From assembly GCF_019805165.1 (NCBI RefSeq), contig NZ_RWIJ01000022.1, forward strand, positions 43,285-107,284: a stretch of DNA of 64,000 nt, given 5' to 3'. The DNA is from Azospirillum sp. 412522. Its GTDB lineage: Bacteria; Pseudomonadota; Alphaproteobacteria; Azospirillales; Azospirillaceae. The notes under the pieces are model-generated. The model saw only the letters and a program-made list of their open reading frames with translations. It was not told where the DNA came from and did no database searches. Shown piece after piece: positions 54,066-62,490 of the stretch (within the stretch, counting starts at the first letter, position 1; every line of letters starts with the position of its first letter). Both the position numbers and the translations under genes were made by a program.

Positions 54066-55802
54066 TCAGACGGAAGAGCGCAGGCGTCCCAGGAAGACCG
54101 ACAGCGGCGGCATCACCAGCGTCCGCCCGTCGGCGGCCAGTTCCGGCGGCGGGCCGCCGGGCGCGCGCGGAACCGGCAGGGCTTCCGGTTCGCCACGGCC
54201 GCGGAGCGCGAATTCGGCAGGCCGGTCCGCCATGTTGAAGACGGCCAGGAGGCGGTCCTCTCCCGACGTCCGTTCGAAGGACAGCAGGTCGCCATGGACC
54301 TCCACCGCGGTGACGGTGCCGGTGCGGAGCGCCTCCAGGCTGCGGCGCAGCGAGAGCGCCGCGCGCCAAACGGCCAGCGGGCTGCCGGCCATCCGTTCCT
54401 GGCGGTCCACCGCAAGGTCGAGATGGGCGTCGGGAACCGGCAGCCAGGGCTCGGCGACGGTGAAGCCGGCGTGGACTTCGCCGCCTCGCCAAGGCATCGG
54501 CGTGCGGCTGCCGTCACGGCCCTGGAAATCGGGCCAGTAGGTGATGCCGAAGGGATCGCGCAGCTGGTGCTGCTCCAGCACCGCGTTGGGCAGGGCCAGC
54601 TCCTCCCCCTGATAGAGGCAGACGGTGCCGGGCAGCGCCGCCGCCAGCATCGCCAGCAGGGCGTTGAAGGCCTGCGGGTCGGCGCCGACGGGCAGCCAGC
54701 GGCTGGCGGCGCGCTCCACATCATGGTTGGACAGGCTCCAGCAGATCGCTTCCGGCCGGCCCGCGGCGCCCAGCGCCTGGGCGAAGCCCCTGGCGCTGAA
54801 GGGCTGCTTGGCAAGCGACAGGGTATAGGCGGCGTGCAGCCCCTGCTGCGTGCAATAGGCGGCGATGCGCTGACCGGCGCCGGGCTGGCTGGACAGCTCG
54901 CCCAGCAGGACGCGCCCGGGATGGCGCTCCACCGTCTGGCGCAGGCGGGACAGGATGCCGCCGATGGCCGGGTGCATCATGTCGTAGACATGCTGCTGGA
55001 GGGCGAAGGGCTTCAGCGGCTGCTGCGGCTCTCGCCAGACGGCGGCGGGGTTGGAGCGCAGTTGCGGGTCGTGGGCGAAGAAATCGACGGCATCGATGCG
55101 GAAGCCGTCGACGCCGCGCTCCATCCAGAACTCCGCCGTTTCGCACAGCGCGTCCATCACCGCCGGGTGATGCAGGTTCAGCGCCGGCTGGCTCGCCAGG
55201 AAATGGTGCAGGTAATACTGGCGCCGCCGCGGCTCCCAGGTCCAGGCGGCCCCGCCGAACACCGACAGCCAGTTGTTGGGCGCGGTGCCGTCCGGCCTGG
55301 CATCGGCCCAGACATACCAGTCGGACTTGTCGCCGGCCCGAGACCGCCGGCTGTCGACGAACCAGGAATGGGCGTCGGAAGTGTGGCCGCAGACCAGATC
55401 GACCAGCACCTTCAGCCCCAGCCCGTGGGCGCGCTCGACCAGCCGGTCGAAGACGGCGAGATTCCCCATGCGCGGGTCCACCGCCCGGTGGTCGGCGACG
55501 TCATAGCCGAAATCGGTGCGCGGCGACGGGTAGAAGGGGCTGATCCACACCGCGTCGACACCCAGCGAGGCCACATGATCCAGCCCTTCGATCACGCCTT
55601 CGAGGTCGCCCCAGCCATCGCCGCCATGGTCGCGGAAGCTCAGCGGGTAGATCTGGTAGAGCGACGCCCCATTCAGCCAGGACAGGTTCGGGCCGGACGA
55701 TTGGGAGAGGGAGGATGAATGGGGCAAGGCAGCAGGCTCCGCGCCGGGGGATCGCCCATGCGGTTCGCACGAGCGGTTCGTGAGGCCAGCTTCACCCGCC
55801 AT
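54066..55802 (-). CDS. GH13 alpha-glucosidase (oligo-1,6-glucosidase/AglA type)
   Basis: A 578-residue glycoside hydrolase that cleaves terminal alpha-glucosidic bonds in oligosaccharides. The catalytic set is D237 (GFRIDAV), E302 (LLGELSS) and D361 (SNHDVER). Region I reads DLVCGHTSDAH, where the common Asn before His is Gly; related rhizobial glucosidases have Ser there, so this may be a subfamily trait. The first 40 residues are Ser/Pro-rich and not part of the fold. The ATG at 55802 has no ribosome-binding site and abuts a perfect small hairpin, so the true start could be slightly downstream at a non-ATG codon. No signal peptide, so it is cytoplasmic. Confidence 0.88.
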   Translation of the reverse strand: MAGEAGLTNRSCEPHGRSPGAEPAALPHSSSLSQSSGPNLSWLNGASLYQIYPLSFRDHGGDGWGDLEGVIEGLDHVASLGVDAVWISPFYPSPRTDFGYDVADHRAVDPRMGNLAVFDRLVERAHGLGLKVLVDLVCGHTSDAHSWFVDSRRSRAGDKSDWYVWADARPDGTAPNNWLSVFGGAAWTWEPRRRQYYLHHFLASQPALNLHHPAVMDALCETAEFWMERGVDGFRIDAVDFFAHDPQLRSNPAAVWREPQQPLKPFALQQHVYDMMHPAIGGILSRLRQTVERHPGRVLLGELSSQPGAGQRIAAYCTQQGLHAAYTLSLAKQPFSARGFAQALGAAGRPEAICWSLSNHDVERAASRWLPVGADPQAFNALLAMLAAALPGTVCLYQGEELALPNAVLEQHQLRDPFGITYWPDFQGRDGSRTPMPWRGGEVHAGFTVAEPWLPVPDAHLDLAVDRQERMAGSPLAVWRAALSLRRSLEALRTGTVTAVEVHGDLLSFERTSGEDRLLAVFNMADRPAEFALRGRGEPEALPVPRAPGGPPPELAADGRTLVMPPLSVFLGRLRSSV

Positions 55803-55803
55803 G

Positions 55804-55820
55804 GCTAACGAAAGGTTAGC
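55804..55820. promoter_or_regulatory. Perfect inverted repeat at the GH13 start codon
   Basis: GCTAACGAAAGGTTAGC has perfect 6-base arms and lies one base from the GH13 ATG, where a ribosome-binding site would be. It could be an operator for a local repressor or a translation-blocking hairpin. No regulator gene is adjacent. Confidence 0.4.
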
Positions 55821-55954
55821 GGCCGTCGGTGGTCACAGGGTTGCGCCTTTCGTGGAGACCCGGCGTCAGGGCAGAACCTTGCGGACGGGTGCGCTGGGGA
55901 TTGGCCGTCGCGTTGGGCTGCGGCTATACCAGCGGCTCTGACCGGAGAGTGGGA

Positions 55955-57550
55955 ATGCGACGGGGCGGCACGGCGACTGGGACGGCGGAGACTGGGACGG
56001 CAACCGCCGGGGCTGGGCGACAGCTTGGCCGCTATCGCCTGCTCGACGTGATCGGACGGGAAGACGACGCCCGGCTGCACCGCGCACAGGATGCCAGCGG
56101 GCGGGAGGTGGCTCTGTGGACGGTGCCGCTGGTCCGCCTGCGCGCCGACGGCGCGGGGCTGGAGCGGTTCCGGCAGATGGCGAGCGCCACCGCCCGGCTG
56201 TCCCACCCCGCCATTCCCACGATTCTGGCCTCCGGCGAGCATGCCGGCATCGCCTTTGTCGCCACGGCGCCGGCCGAGGGACCGACTCTCGCCACCCGGT
56301 TGGCCGGAAGTCCGCTGGCTTGGGAAGAGGCTGTCGCGACGCTCGACCGCGTACTGGACGCGCTCGCCACCGCCCACCGCGCCGGCGTGGTCCATGGCGC
56401 GCTGAGCGCCGACAAGGTCCTGCACGCCGGATCGGCGGCAATGCTCACAGGGTTCGGCCGGGCGGCGCTGAGCGTGGCACGGACCGACCGCGGCGACGAT
56501 CTTGCCGCCGCCGCACGGCTGACGGAACGACTTCTGGCCGGACATGAAGGGCAGCCGGGGGTGGCGGCACTGCGGACGGAGTTGCGCGACCGCGGGGTCG
56601 ATAGCTTTCCGGACGCCCGTTCCCTGCACCGTGCCGTTGCCGGGCTGGGGAGAATGCCTTTTCCCCCTTCAGCCGCCTTGCCGGCGCGGTCCCGCCGCCG
56701 GCCGCTGTGGGTTGGCGGCATCGTTCTGGCCGGCGGTCTGGCCGCCGTGGCGATCCAGAACCGGGCATCCCCCCCTCCTCCGGCAGCGACGGCGGCCCAG
56801 GCCCTGGCGGAAACGACACCTGAGCCAACTCCCGCGCCGCCGGCGGAGACGACAGCGCCCAGCCAGCCGCCGTTCACCGCGGTGATGCAGGCATTGCGCT
56901 CCATTCCCTGCGCGCTGGTCACCGTGGAGACGATGGGCGGCCGTCTGCTGGTTTCCGGGACGGTGGCGGGGGAACGGGCGGAGACGGAGGTGCGCGAGGC
57001 GGTCGAGGCCAACGCCGCCGGATGGGATCACGGCTTCGACCTCGCCGTCGCCGATGCGCGGTCCTGCGCACCTCTGGCCAGCGTCGGCGCGGCCCTGGAC
57101 GCCAATCGTGGAGTGGCCGAACCGTTGGCGACAAGCGTGCTGGACGGACCGGCGCTGAACGCCGGCGCCCCGCTGGTCCTGGAGATCCGTGCGCCCGCGC
57201 ATCCCGTACGGTTGCAGGTCGACTACTTCACCATCGACGGCACTGTCGTCCATCTGCTGCCCAACCCGTCGGAGGACGGCGCCGCACTCGCCGCCGGAGC
57301 GGCGCGCCTGCTCGGGGAGAAGGGTGAAGATGGAAAGCCGGAGACCGGGCGTCACTGGACCATCGGCCCGCCCTATGGAACCGAGATGCTGCTGACCATC
57401 GCCACGGGGGCGCCGCTGTTCCCCGCCCCGCGACCGGAGCAGGAGCCGGCGGACGATTATCTGGCGGCCCTGGCGAAGGCGCTGGCGACCATCCCTGGCA
57501 ACGCGCCGGCACCGCTGGCGGATGCGCACTTCATCGCCACCGGACCGTGA
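55955..57550 (+). CDS. Predicted pseudokinase with transmembrane segment and DUF4384-like domain
   Basis: A 531-residue protein. Residues 25-230 follow the bacterial Ser/Thr kinase fold (GRYRLLDVIGREDDARLHRAQ, LSHPAIPTIL, VVHGALSADKVL), but the catalytic residues are gone: the VAIK lysine is W55 (VALW), HRD is HGA (147-149), DFG is GFG (166-168) and the glycine loop is lost. A membrane segment follows (251-268), then a Pro/Thr-rich stretch (272-306), a BON-like region (307-368) and a DUF4384-like domain (about 405-490; LVLEIRAPAHPVRLQVDYFT). It probably binds or senses rather than phosphorylates. The ATG at 55955 is preceded by GGAG. Its stop is 9 bases from that of the convergent PP2C gene. 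Confidence 0.82.
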   Translation: MRRGGTATGTAETGTATAGAGRQLGRYRLLDVIGREDDARLHRAQDASGREVALWTVPLVRLRADGAGLERFRQMASATARLSHPAIPTILASGEHAGIAFVATAPAEGPTLATRLAGSPLAWEEAVATLDRVLDALATAHRAGVVHGALSADKVLHAGSAAMLTGFGRAALSVARTDRGDDLAAAARLTERLLAGHEGQPGVAALRTELRDRGVDSFPDARSLHRAVAGLGRMPFPPSAALPARSRRRPLWVGGIVLAGGLAAVAIQNRASPPPPAATAAQALAETTPEPTPAPPAETTAPSQPPFTAVMQALRSIPCALVTVETMGGRLLVSGTVAGERAETEVREAVEANAAGWDHGFDLAVADARSCAPLASVGAALDANRGVAEPLATSVLDGPALNAGAPLVLEIRAPAHPVRLQVDYFTIDGTVVHLLPNPSEDGAALAAGAARLLGEKGEDGKPETGRHWTIGPPYGTEMLLTIATGAPLFPAPRPEQEPADDYLAALAKALATIPGNAPAPLADAHFIATGP

Positions 57551-57559
57551 CGGGGACGG

Positions 57560-58375
57560 TCAGGCGGTCGCGGTGAAGCGCCCGACCACCACGGTCACAT
57601 TGTCCTGCCCGCCGGCCGCATTGGCCGCATCGACCAGCGCGGCGGCGGCGAGGGCGGGGTCCGGCTCCTGACGCAGGATGCGGGCGATGACGCCATCCGG
57701 CAGCATGCCGTTCAGCCCGTCGGAACAGAGCATCACAACGTCGTCGGGCATCAGCGAATGGGCGCTGACCTCCGGTTCCACGTCCTCCCCGGTGCCGAGC
57801 GCCCGGACGATGATATTGCGCTGCGGCGCGGCGCCCCGCCCGCCATTGTCCAACCAGATCTGGTAAAGGCTGTGGTCGCGGGTCAGGGTGCGCAACTCCC
57901 CGTCGCGCAGGCGGTAGACACGGCTGTCGCCGGCATGGAAGACCACCATCCGGGCCGTGCCCGGAACCTGCCAGATTCCGGCCACCGTCGTGCCCATGCC
58001 GCGCCCGGAGGAGAACCCGCGGGCCAGATTCATATCATGAATGATCCGGTTGGCCTGCTGCACCGCCGCCCGTGCCACCGACAGAGCCAGACGCACCGCC
58101 GGTTCCATCGCCGCGGGGTCCGCCTGGGTGCGGTCGGCATCGTCGCGCTTCGCCAGCGTGATCGGATCGGACGGCACATGGTCCTGCAAAATGCCGGAGA
58201 TCACCTCGACCGCCTTGCGGCTGGCGATGTCGCCACCGGCATGGCCGCCCATGCCGTCACAGACGACCGCGAACTCTCCGTCGGCACCGACCCGGAAGTC
58301 ATCCTCGTTCCGGGAGCGCGAACGCCCGACATCGGTCAGGCCGGCGACGGTCAGGGCAAAGGCGGGGTTCGGCAT
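57560..58375 (-). CDS. PP2C-family serine/threonine phosphatase
   Basis: A 271-residue PPM phosphatase, which needs Mn/Mg. All motifs are intact: RSRNEDDF, VVCDGMGGHAGGDIAS (metal-binding Asp), GMGTTVAGIW, FHAGDSRVYRLRDGEL, LCSDGLNGML and GGQDNVTVVV. No signal peptide, so it is cytosolic. It faces the predicted pseudokinase gene tail to tail, 9 bases apart, an arrangement reminiscent of kinase-phosphatase pairs (such as PpkA/PppA of type VI secretion), though no secretion genes are here. Confidence 0.93.
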   Translation of the reverse strand: MPNPAFALTVAGLTDVGRSRSRNEDDFRVGADGEFAVVCDGMGGHAGGDIASRKAVEVISGILQDHVPSDPITLAKRDDADRTQADPAAMEPAVRLALSVARAAVQQANRIIHDMNLARGFSSGRGMGTTVAGIWQVPGTARMVVFHAGDSRVYRLRDGELRTLTRDHSLYQIWLDNGGRGAAPQRNIIVRALGTGEDVEPEVSAHSLMPDDVVMLCSDGLNGMLPDGVIARILRQEPDPALAAAALVDAANAAGGQDNVTVVVGRFTATA

Positions 58376-58622
58376 TCAGGCGGCGGCTCCCTCTCTCGAC
58401 TGTCAGGATCCGTGGTGCGGGGCCTGATTTCCCGACCGGCTCCATCGGGACCGGACGCACCGGCGAAAAGCCGGTAACACGGGAAAGGAGCGGAGGCCGT
58501 CCGGCCGATAATGGCGCAAGCCCCCCGAAAGATACAGCGGCGATTGACCTGCCGTGCGAAGGGGCGGCCGATGACCGGCACAAGAATTCCGCCGTTGCCT
58601 CGCTGGTGCGGACCGTCCGGTG

Positions 58623-58638
58623 TGGTAGAGTTTTCGCA
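58623..58638 (+). promoter_or_regulatory. Candidate sigma-54 promoter of the flgC-like gene
   Basis: TGGTAGAGTTTTCGCA keeps GG-N10-GC at sigma-54 spacing, though the TGGCAC/TTGCA context is weaker than at flgE. The start would be near 58650, 17 bases from the gene. A CGGCA...CGCCG element at 58573-58593 could be an activator site. Confidence 0.4.
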
Positions 58639-58666
58639 TCTTAGGTCGGACGAAGGATGGATCCCC

Positions 58667-59071
58667 ATGGTCGGCAGCATCGGCATCGCGCTCAGCGGTT
58701 TGACCGCCCAGACGCGCCGGCTCGACGCCTCCGCCTCCAACGTCGCGAATGTCCGCTCCACCGGGACCATACCGGCCACGGACGGGAGCGCGGACGGCAA
58801 GCGCGCCGCCTACCAGCCGCTGGCGGTCGCGCAAAGCGATGCCAATCCCGGCACGCGCGCCACCTTCACGCCGATCACGCCCGCCTATCTGCAGGAGTAT
58901 GCCCCGGACGACCGTGCGGCGAACGGCGACGGGATGGTCGCGTCGCCCAATGTCGATCTGGCGACGGAGCGGGTCAACCAGATGGCCGCCAACCGGGCCT
59001 ATGGCGCCAACGTGGCGGTCGTCCGCACCCAGGACGAGATGCTGACCTCGCTGCTCGATTCGAAGGCCTGA
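58667..59071 (+). CDS. FlgC-like flagellar rod protein
   Basis: A 134-residue protein of the flagellar basal-body rod type. The N-terminal helix IGIALSGLTAQTRRLDASASNVANVRSTG and the C-terminal helix NVDLATERVNQMAANRAYGANVAVVRTQDEML match the D0 pair, and the length is that of FlgC. The middle is short and not clearly FlgC-specific, so I do not assign the symbol. Standard operon partners (flgB, fliE) are missing; the gene stands alone, away from flgEKL. Its start at 58667 has AAGGA upstream. Confidence 0.8.
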   Translation: MVGSIGIALSGLTAQTRRLDASASNVANVRSTGTIPATDGSADGKRAAYQPLAVAQSDANPGTRATFTPITPAYLQEYAPDDRAANGDGMVASPNVDLATERVNQMAANRAYGANVAVVRTQDEMLTSLLDSKA

Positions 59072-59107
59072 CCAGCGGGTTCTTCGATGGAGATTCCCTG
59101 ATGGCGA

Positions 59108-59311
59108 TCAGACGGTGATGTTCAGGTTCTGCCCGCGCGTCGGGGTGACGTTGCCGCCGGAACCGCCGGCCGATTGCATCAATGCCTCCACGGTGGCCTG
59201 CTGCTGCTCGGCATTCTGGTTCAGCGCCTTCACGCCGAAATTCATCTGACCCTGCGCCTGCTTCAGGGCCATCGCCGCACCGGCGGTCGACGACGTGACG
59301 TCCATGCCCAT
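59108..59311 (-). CDS. YjfB-like putative motility protein
   Basis: A 67-residue protein matching the small YjfB family: an N-terminal MGMDVTSSTAGAAMALKQAQ, a middle GVKALNQNAEQQQATVEALMQ helix and a polar tail. The family is linked to motility but its role is not known. It lies 41 bases downstream of the FlaG-like gene on the same strand, and convergent with the FlgC-like gene, strengthening a flagellar link. Confidence 0.75.
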   Translation of the reverse strand: MGMDVTSSTAGAAMALKQAQGQMNFGVKALNQNAEQQQATVEALMQSAGGSGGNVTPTRGQNLNITV

Positions 59312-59352
59312 CCTTCAGTCCCCGGAAACTGCACCCCGATACCAGGGCGTCC

Positions 59353-60012
59353 TCAGATCACCACATTCACCCGCGCAGCGGATGTGCCGGCGGAGGCCGC
59401 GGCGGCCAGGGAAGAGTGTGCCACAGACGTCGGACGGGCGGAAGCGGTCGACGCGACCGGTGCGGCAGTGCCGGCGGCTGGGCCTGACGCACCGGCGGCC
59501 CAATGCCCTGAACCGATAGCGTTTCCCCCACCGGATCCGTCGTTCCCGCCGGCGCCGCCACCGCTACGGCCGTAGGCCGCGGATTGTCCGCCCGCCGGCC
59601 CGCTGCCCTGCCCGTTTCCGCCGACCGTCAGCTTCAGCAGCGAGGCGCGTTCCGCGTCCTTTTCCTTCTGCTGGGCTTCCTTGTACTGCTTCAGGGCCGA
59701 TTCGGTCGGGATCTGCGAAACGGTCTTCCCGTTGGCCGGGTCGCGATACAGCATCACCAGTCGCGAGGCGTCGGTGTCATAGCTGTAGGCGATGGTCGGA
59801 AAGCGGTTGACCAGGGGATCGGCCCCACCGGCGGAAGCATCACCGGCGGCATCGACCTCGACCGACGGGGAGGCCCGCCGGTCACCGGAAATGGCGGAGG
59901 TCGGAGTCCGGGTGCCGGCCCCTGTTTCTACGGCATCGCTGCCGCGGGGCGTCATGAAGGCGAACGGTCGCGAAACCGTCGATGTGGCCACCGCCACGTT
60001 CATGACCGGCAT
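59353..60012 (-). CDS. FlaG-like flagellar protein with Gly/Ser/Ala-rich tail
   Basis: A 219-residue protein. Residues about 73-111 (YSYDTDASRLVMLYRDPANG, TVSQIPTESALKQYKEAQ) match the FlaG core, a small protein that affects flagellar filament length in other bacteria. The N-terminus is Thr/Ala-rich and the C-terminal 90 residues are almost wholly Gly, Ser and Ala, so likely disordered. A Lys/Glu-rich helix (QQKEKDAERASLLKL) joins them. It is upstream of the YjfB-like gene in one operon. The start may be 60012 or the ATG at 60003. Confidence 0.7.
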   Translation of the reverse strand: MPVMNVAVATSTVSRPFAFMTPRGSDAVETGAGTRTPTSAISGDRRASPSVEVDAAGDASAGGADPLVNRFPTIAYSYDTDASRLVMLYRDPANGKTVSQIPTESALKQYKEAQQKEKDAERASLLKLTVGGNGQGSGPAGGQSAAYGRSGGGAGGNDGSGGGNAIGSGHWAAGASGPAAGTAAPVASTASARPTSVAHSSLAAAASAGTSAARVNVVI

Positions 60013-60215
60013 GTCCAGATCGGTGAGAATTGAACATTAAATTACCGTAACCTCGATTTGGCGTAAAGGCTTTCTTTACACTTATTTGAGTTAGGGACTC
60101 TAATCCGGATGGGGAGGGGGGAGCCCGCATGCGGAGGCATTGCCTGCGGAAAAAGCAGGGCACCCTGACGGGTGGGCTTGCGGCCGCGGTACCGGTCGTC
60201 CTAAAGCGTTGAGCC
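60013..60215. other. Intergenic region with AT-rich hairpin
   Basis: This 203-base gap separates divergent genes. Its first part (60030-60110) is much more AT-rich than the window average and holds the inverted repeat GTAAAG-GCTTT-CTTTAC (60063-60079). The part nearest the TPR gene is GC-rich with a CCGCATGCGG palindrome. No gene or promoter can be assigned with confidence. Confidence 0.5.
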
Positions 60216-61115
60216 ATGGCCACCATCCTCGAAGCCTTGACGCTGGCGCTCGACCTGCATCTTGCCGGCCGTTTCGGCGAAGCGCAGGAACTCTACGCGC
60301 GGATTCTGGACGTCGAGCCGGAACAGCCGGACGCCCTGCATTACCTGGGCGTCCTGGCCGGGCAGATCGGCCGCGGCGAGTTCGGGCTGACGCTGATCGG
60401 CAAGGCGCTCCGCCTGCGGCCGGAGGCTGCGGATGTCCACGCCAACTGCGCCAATCTGCTGCGCGGCCTCGACCGTCCGGACGAAGCGGAATCCAGCTAT
60501 CGCCGCGCGCTCGCTCTGCGCCCCGATTTCGCGGAGGCCTGGACCGACCGGGCCTTCGCCCGCCATAGCCGCGGTGATCCGGCCGCCATCGACGCGACCG
60601 CCGGGATGCTGGAGCGCGCCCTGCGGATCGAGCCGACGCTGGACCCGGCACGCGAGAAACTGGTCGGTCTGCTGCATGGACGCGGCCGGCTGCGATTGGA
60701 GGCCGGACAGGTGACGCCGGCCCTGGCCGACCTGATCCGGGCGGCGGCGCTCGACCAGCAGGATGCCGACATCGCCTTCCTGCTGGGCAACGCCCTCTTC
60801 GCGGCGGGACTGCGCGCGGATTCGGTGATCGCCTTCCGGAACGCCCTGGCGCTGGTGCCCGACTTCCTGTCGGCGGCGCTGAACCTCGGCATCGCGCTGG
60901 CCGCGACCAACCATGCGGCGGCGGCGCTGGCCCCGTTGCGCCACGCCGTCCGCATCGATCCGGCCCATCCCGCGCCACGCGACACGCTGGTCCTGGCGCT
61001 ACGGTCGCTGGGCCGCGGGTTGGAGGCCGATGGGCTGGTTCAGCCGCCGCCGGCCCCGCAGCCGCCGAAGCCGCCCGCGAAGCCCTCCCCTTCCCGTTCG
61101 CGCCGGAAGCCCTAA
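60216..61115 (+). CDS. TPR-repeat protein without catalytic domain
   Basis: A 299-residue protein made of about seven TPR units (AGRFGEAQELYARILDVEPEQPDALHYLG is the first) and a Pro/Lys-rich tail (PPPAPQPPKPPAKPSPS). Its N-terminal repeats resemble those of the TPR glycosyltransferases in this window, but there is no GT or methyltransferase domain. It may be an adaptor that brings the acceptor to a partner enzyme, or a remnant of a TPR-GT gene. It converges on the TPR-methyltransferase gene (their ends overlap at 61112-61115). Confidence 0.85.
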   Translation: MATILEALTLALDLHLAGRFGEAQELYARILDVEPEQPDALHYLGVLAGQIGRGEFGLTLIGKALRLRPEAADVHANCANLLRGLDRPDEAESSYRRALALRPDFAEAWTDRAFARHSRGDPAAIDATAGMLERALRIEPTLDPAREKLVGLLHGRGRLRLEAGQVTPALADLIRAAALDQQDADIAFLLGNALFAAGLRADSVIAFRNALALVPDFLSAALNLGIALAATNHAAAALAPLRHAVRIDPAHPAPRDTLVLALRSLGRGLEADGLVQPPPAPQPPKPPAKPSPSRSRRKP

Positions 61116-62389
61116 GCGTCGGACCGTTCGGCCAGCACCACCAGCCCCATCACCGGCGCCCCGCTTTCGAAGCGCAGCCGGTCATGGTCGCAACGCCGCA
61201 GGGCAAGCCCCGCAGCCGCCACCGCGGCACGGATGTAGGCCTCCGCATGGGCATAGCGGCCATGGGTGGCGACGCGGTGGGGCCGGCCGACGGCCGGATC
61301 CAGTTCCTCCACCGTGAAGGCAAGCCGGCCGCCGGGCCGCAACGAGGCGAAGACGGCGGCCAGCGCCTCGTCGAGGACGCCGAAGTAACAGAACACGTCG
61401 GCCGCCACGACGAGATCGAAGGCGCCCGGACGGGCGGCCAGGAAGCCGACCAGTTCCGCCGCATGCAATGCGTCATACAGGCCGCGGCCGCGCGCACGTT
61501 CCAGCATGCCGTCCGACAGGTCGACGCCGACCAGCCGGCGGGCGTAGGGCCGGAGCGCGGCGGCGCACAGCCCGGTGCCGCAGCCGGCATCGAGCACGTC
61601 GAGGTCGTCGGCCGGCGCGTCGTCCGTTAGAATCCCGGCCAGCAGGGCCGGCGCGCGGTAATCCAGCTCCGCCAGCTTGCGGTCGAACTCCTCGGCGAAC
61701 AGGTCGAAGGTCTGGCGCACGTAATCGTCGGGCGCGCGCGCGTCGGCCTCCTCGCCGGCGATGGCGGCGCCGATGTGGCGGGCCAGCGGATTGGCGGGAT
61801 GGTCGCGCCGCCACAGCCGGGCCAGCGCCGCCGCGTCCTCCTCGCCGCCCTCCTCGTGCAGCAGATAGAGCACGGCGCCGAGATTGTCGTGGGCGTCGGC
61901 CCAGTCCGGCCGCAGGGCCAGGGCCCGCCGGTAATCCATCGCCGCCCCGCCGAAGCGGGCGAGGTCGCGGCGCAGGTTCCCCCGGTTGTTCCACGCCTCC
62001 GCATGGTCCGGCCGCAGGGCCAGCGCCTGGCGGAAGGCGCCCTCCGCCTCCTCCCGCCGTTCGGCCTGACGCAGGACGGAACCGAGATTGTAGTGGGCCA
62101 TCCCCTCATCCAGGCCGTGGGTGACGGCGGCCCGGTAGGCGGCGGCGGCCTCTTCCAGCCGGCCCAGGGCGCGCAGGGCGTTGCCATGGTTGTTGTGGGT
62201 CCCGGCCAGCGTCGGGTCGGCCGCCAGCGCGCGGGCATAGAGCGGCTCCGCCCCCGCCGCGTCGCCGGCCGCGGCCAGCGCGTCCGCCTGCCGGCTGAGC
62301 TTCACCGCCGGCGAAGGGGCGACGCCCCGCAACCCTCCTTGCAGGCCTCCTCGCAGGCCTCCGCGTGAGGACGAGCGTGACCCTGCCAT
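61112..62389 (-). CDS. TPR-repeat SAM-dependent methyltransferase
   Basis: A 425-residue protein with about four TPR units (about 30-190) and a class I methyltransferase domain (about 215-425). The SAM motif is VLDAGCGTGLCAAAL, followed by VGVDLSDGMLERAR and FDLVVAADVFCYFG. The fold resembles methyltransferases that follow TPR domains in surface-glycan and flagellar clusters. The N-terminus has a Gly/Arg tandem repeat (GGLRGGLQGGLRG). I chose ATG 62389, which has GGGAG six to ten bases upstream; ATG 62404 has its GGAG too close. Its acceptor is unknown; modification of a glycan or flagellar protein is inference. Confidence 0.85.
   Translation of the reverse strand: MAGSRSSSRGGLRGGLQGGLRGVAPSPAVKLSRQADALAAAGDAAGAEPLYARALAADPTLAGTHNNHGNALRALGRLEEAAAAYRAAVTHGLDEGMAHYNLGSVLRQAERREEAEGAFRQALALRPDHAEAWNNRGNLRRDLARFGGAAMDYRRALALRPDWADAHDNLGAVLYLLHEEGGEEDAAALARLWRRDHPANPLARHIGAAIAGEEADARAPDDYVRQTFDLFAEEFDRKLAELDYRAPALLAGILTDDAPADDLDVLDAGCGTGLCAAALRPYARRLVGVDLSDGMLERARGRGLYDALHAAELVGFLAARPGAFDLVVAADVFCYFGVLDEALAAVFASLRPGGRLAFTVEELDPAVGRPHRVATHGRYAHAEAYIRAAVAAAGLALRRCDHDRLRFESGAPVMGLVVLAERSDA
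62334..62370. repeat. 12-13 base tandem repeat in the TPR-methyltransferase N-terminus
   Basis: Three near-identical units, CCTCCTTGCAGG, CCTCCTCGCAGG and CCTCCGCGTGAGG, in coding sequence. They encode the GGLRGGLQGGLRG-type stretch near the start of the protein and are prone to copy-number change. Confidence 0.6.
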
Positions 62390-62490
62390 CGCATGCTCTC
62401 CCATCTCCAGCCGCGCAATATCCCGTCAGCACCGCATCCGGTCGATTTGCCGCCGATATCAATGGCATCTTTACCGTGATCCACCGATGA

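Noticed and set aside
56091..57512. Several alternative frames inside the pseudokinase gene
   Set aside because: Arg/Pro/Gly-rich shadow frames; the chosen frame alone shows a kinase fold, a membrane segment and a DUF4384-like domain.
60110..60215. A possible riboswitch or small RNA before the TPR gene
   Set aside because: The GC-rich palindromes did not match any riboswitch consensus that I know, and no conserved loop could be recognised.
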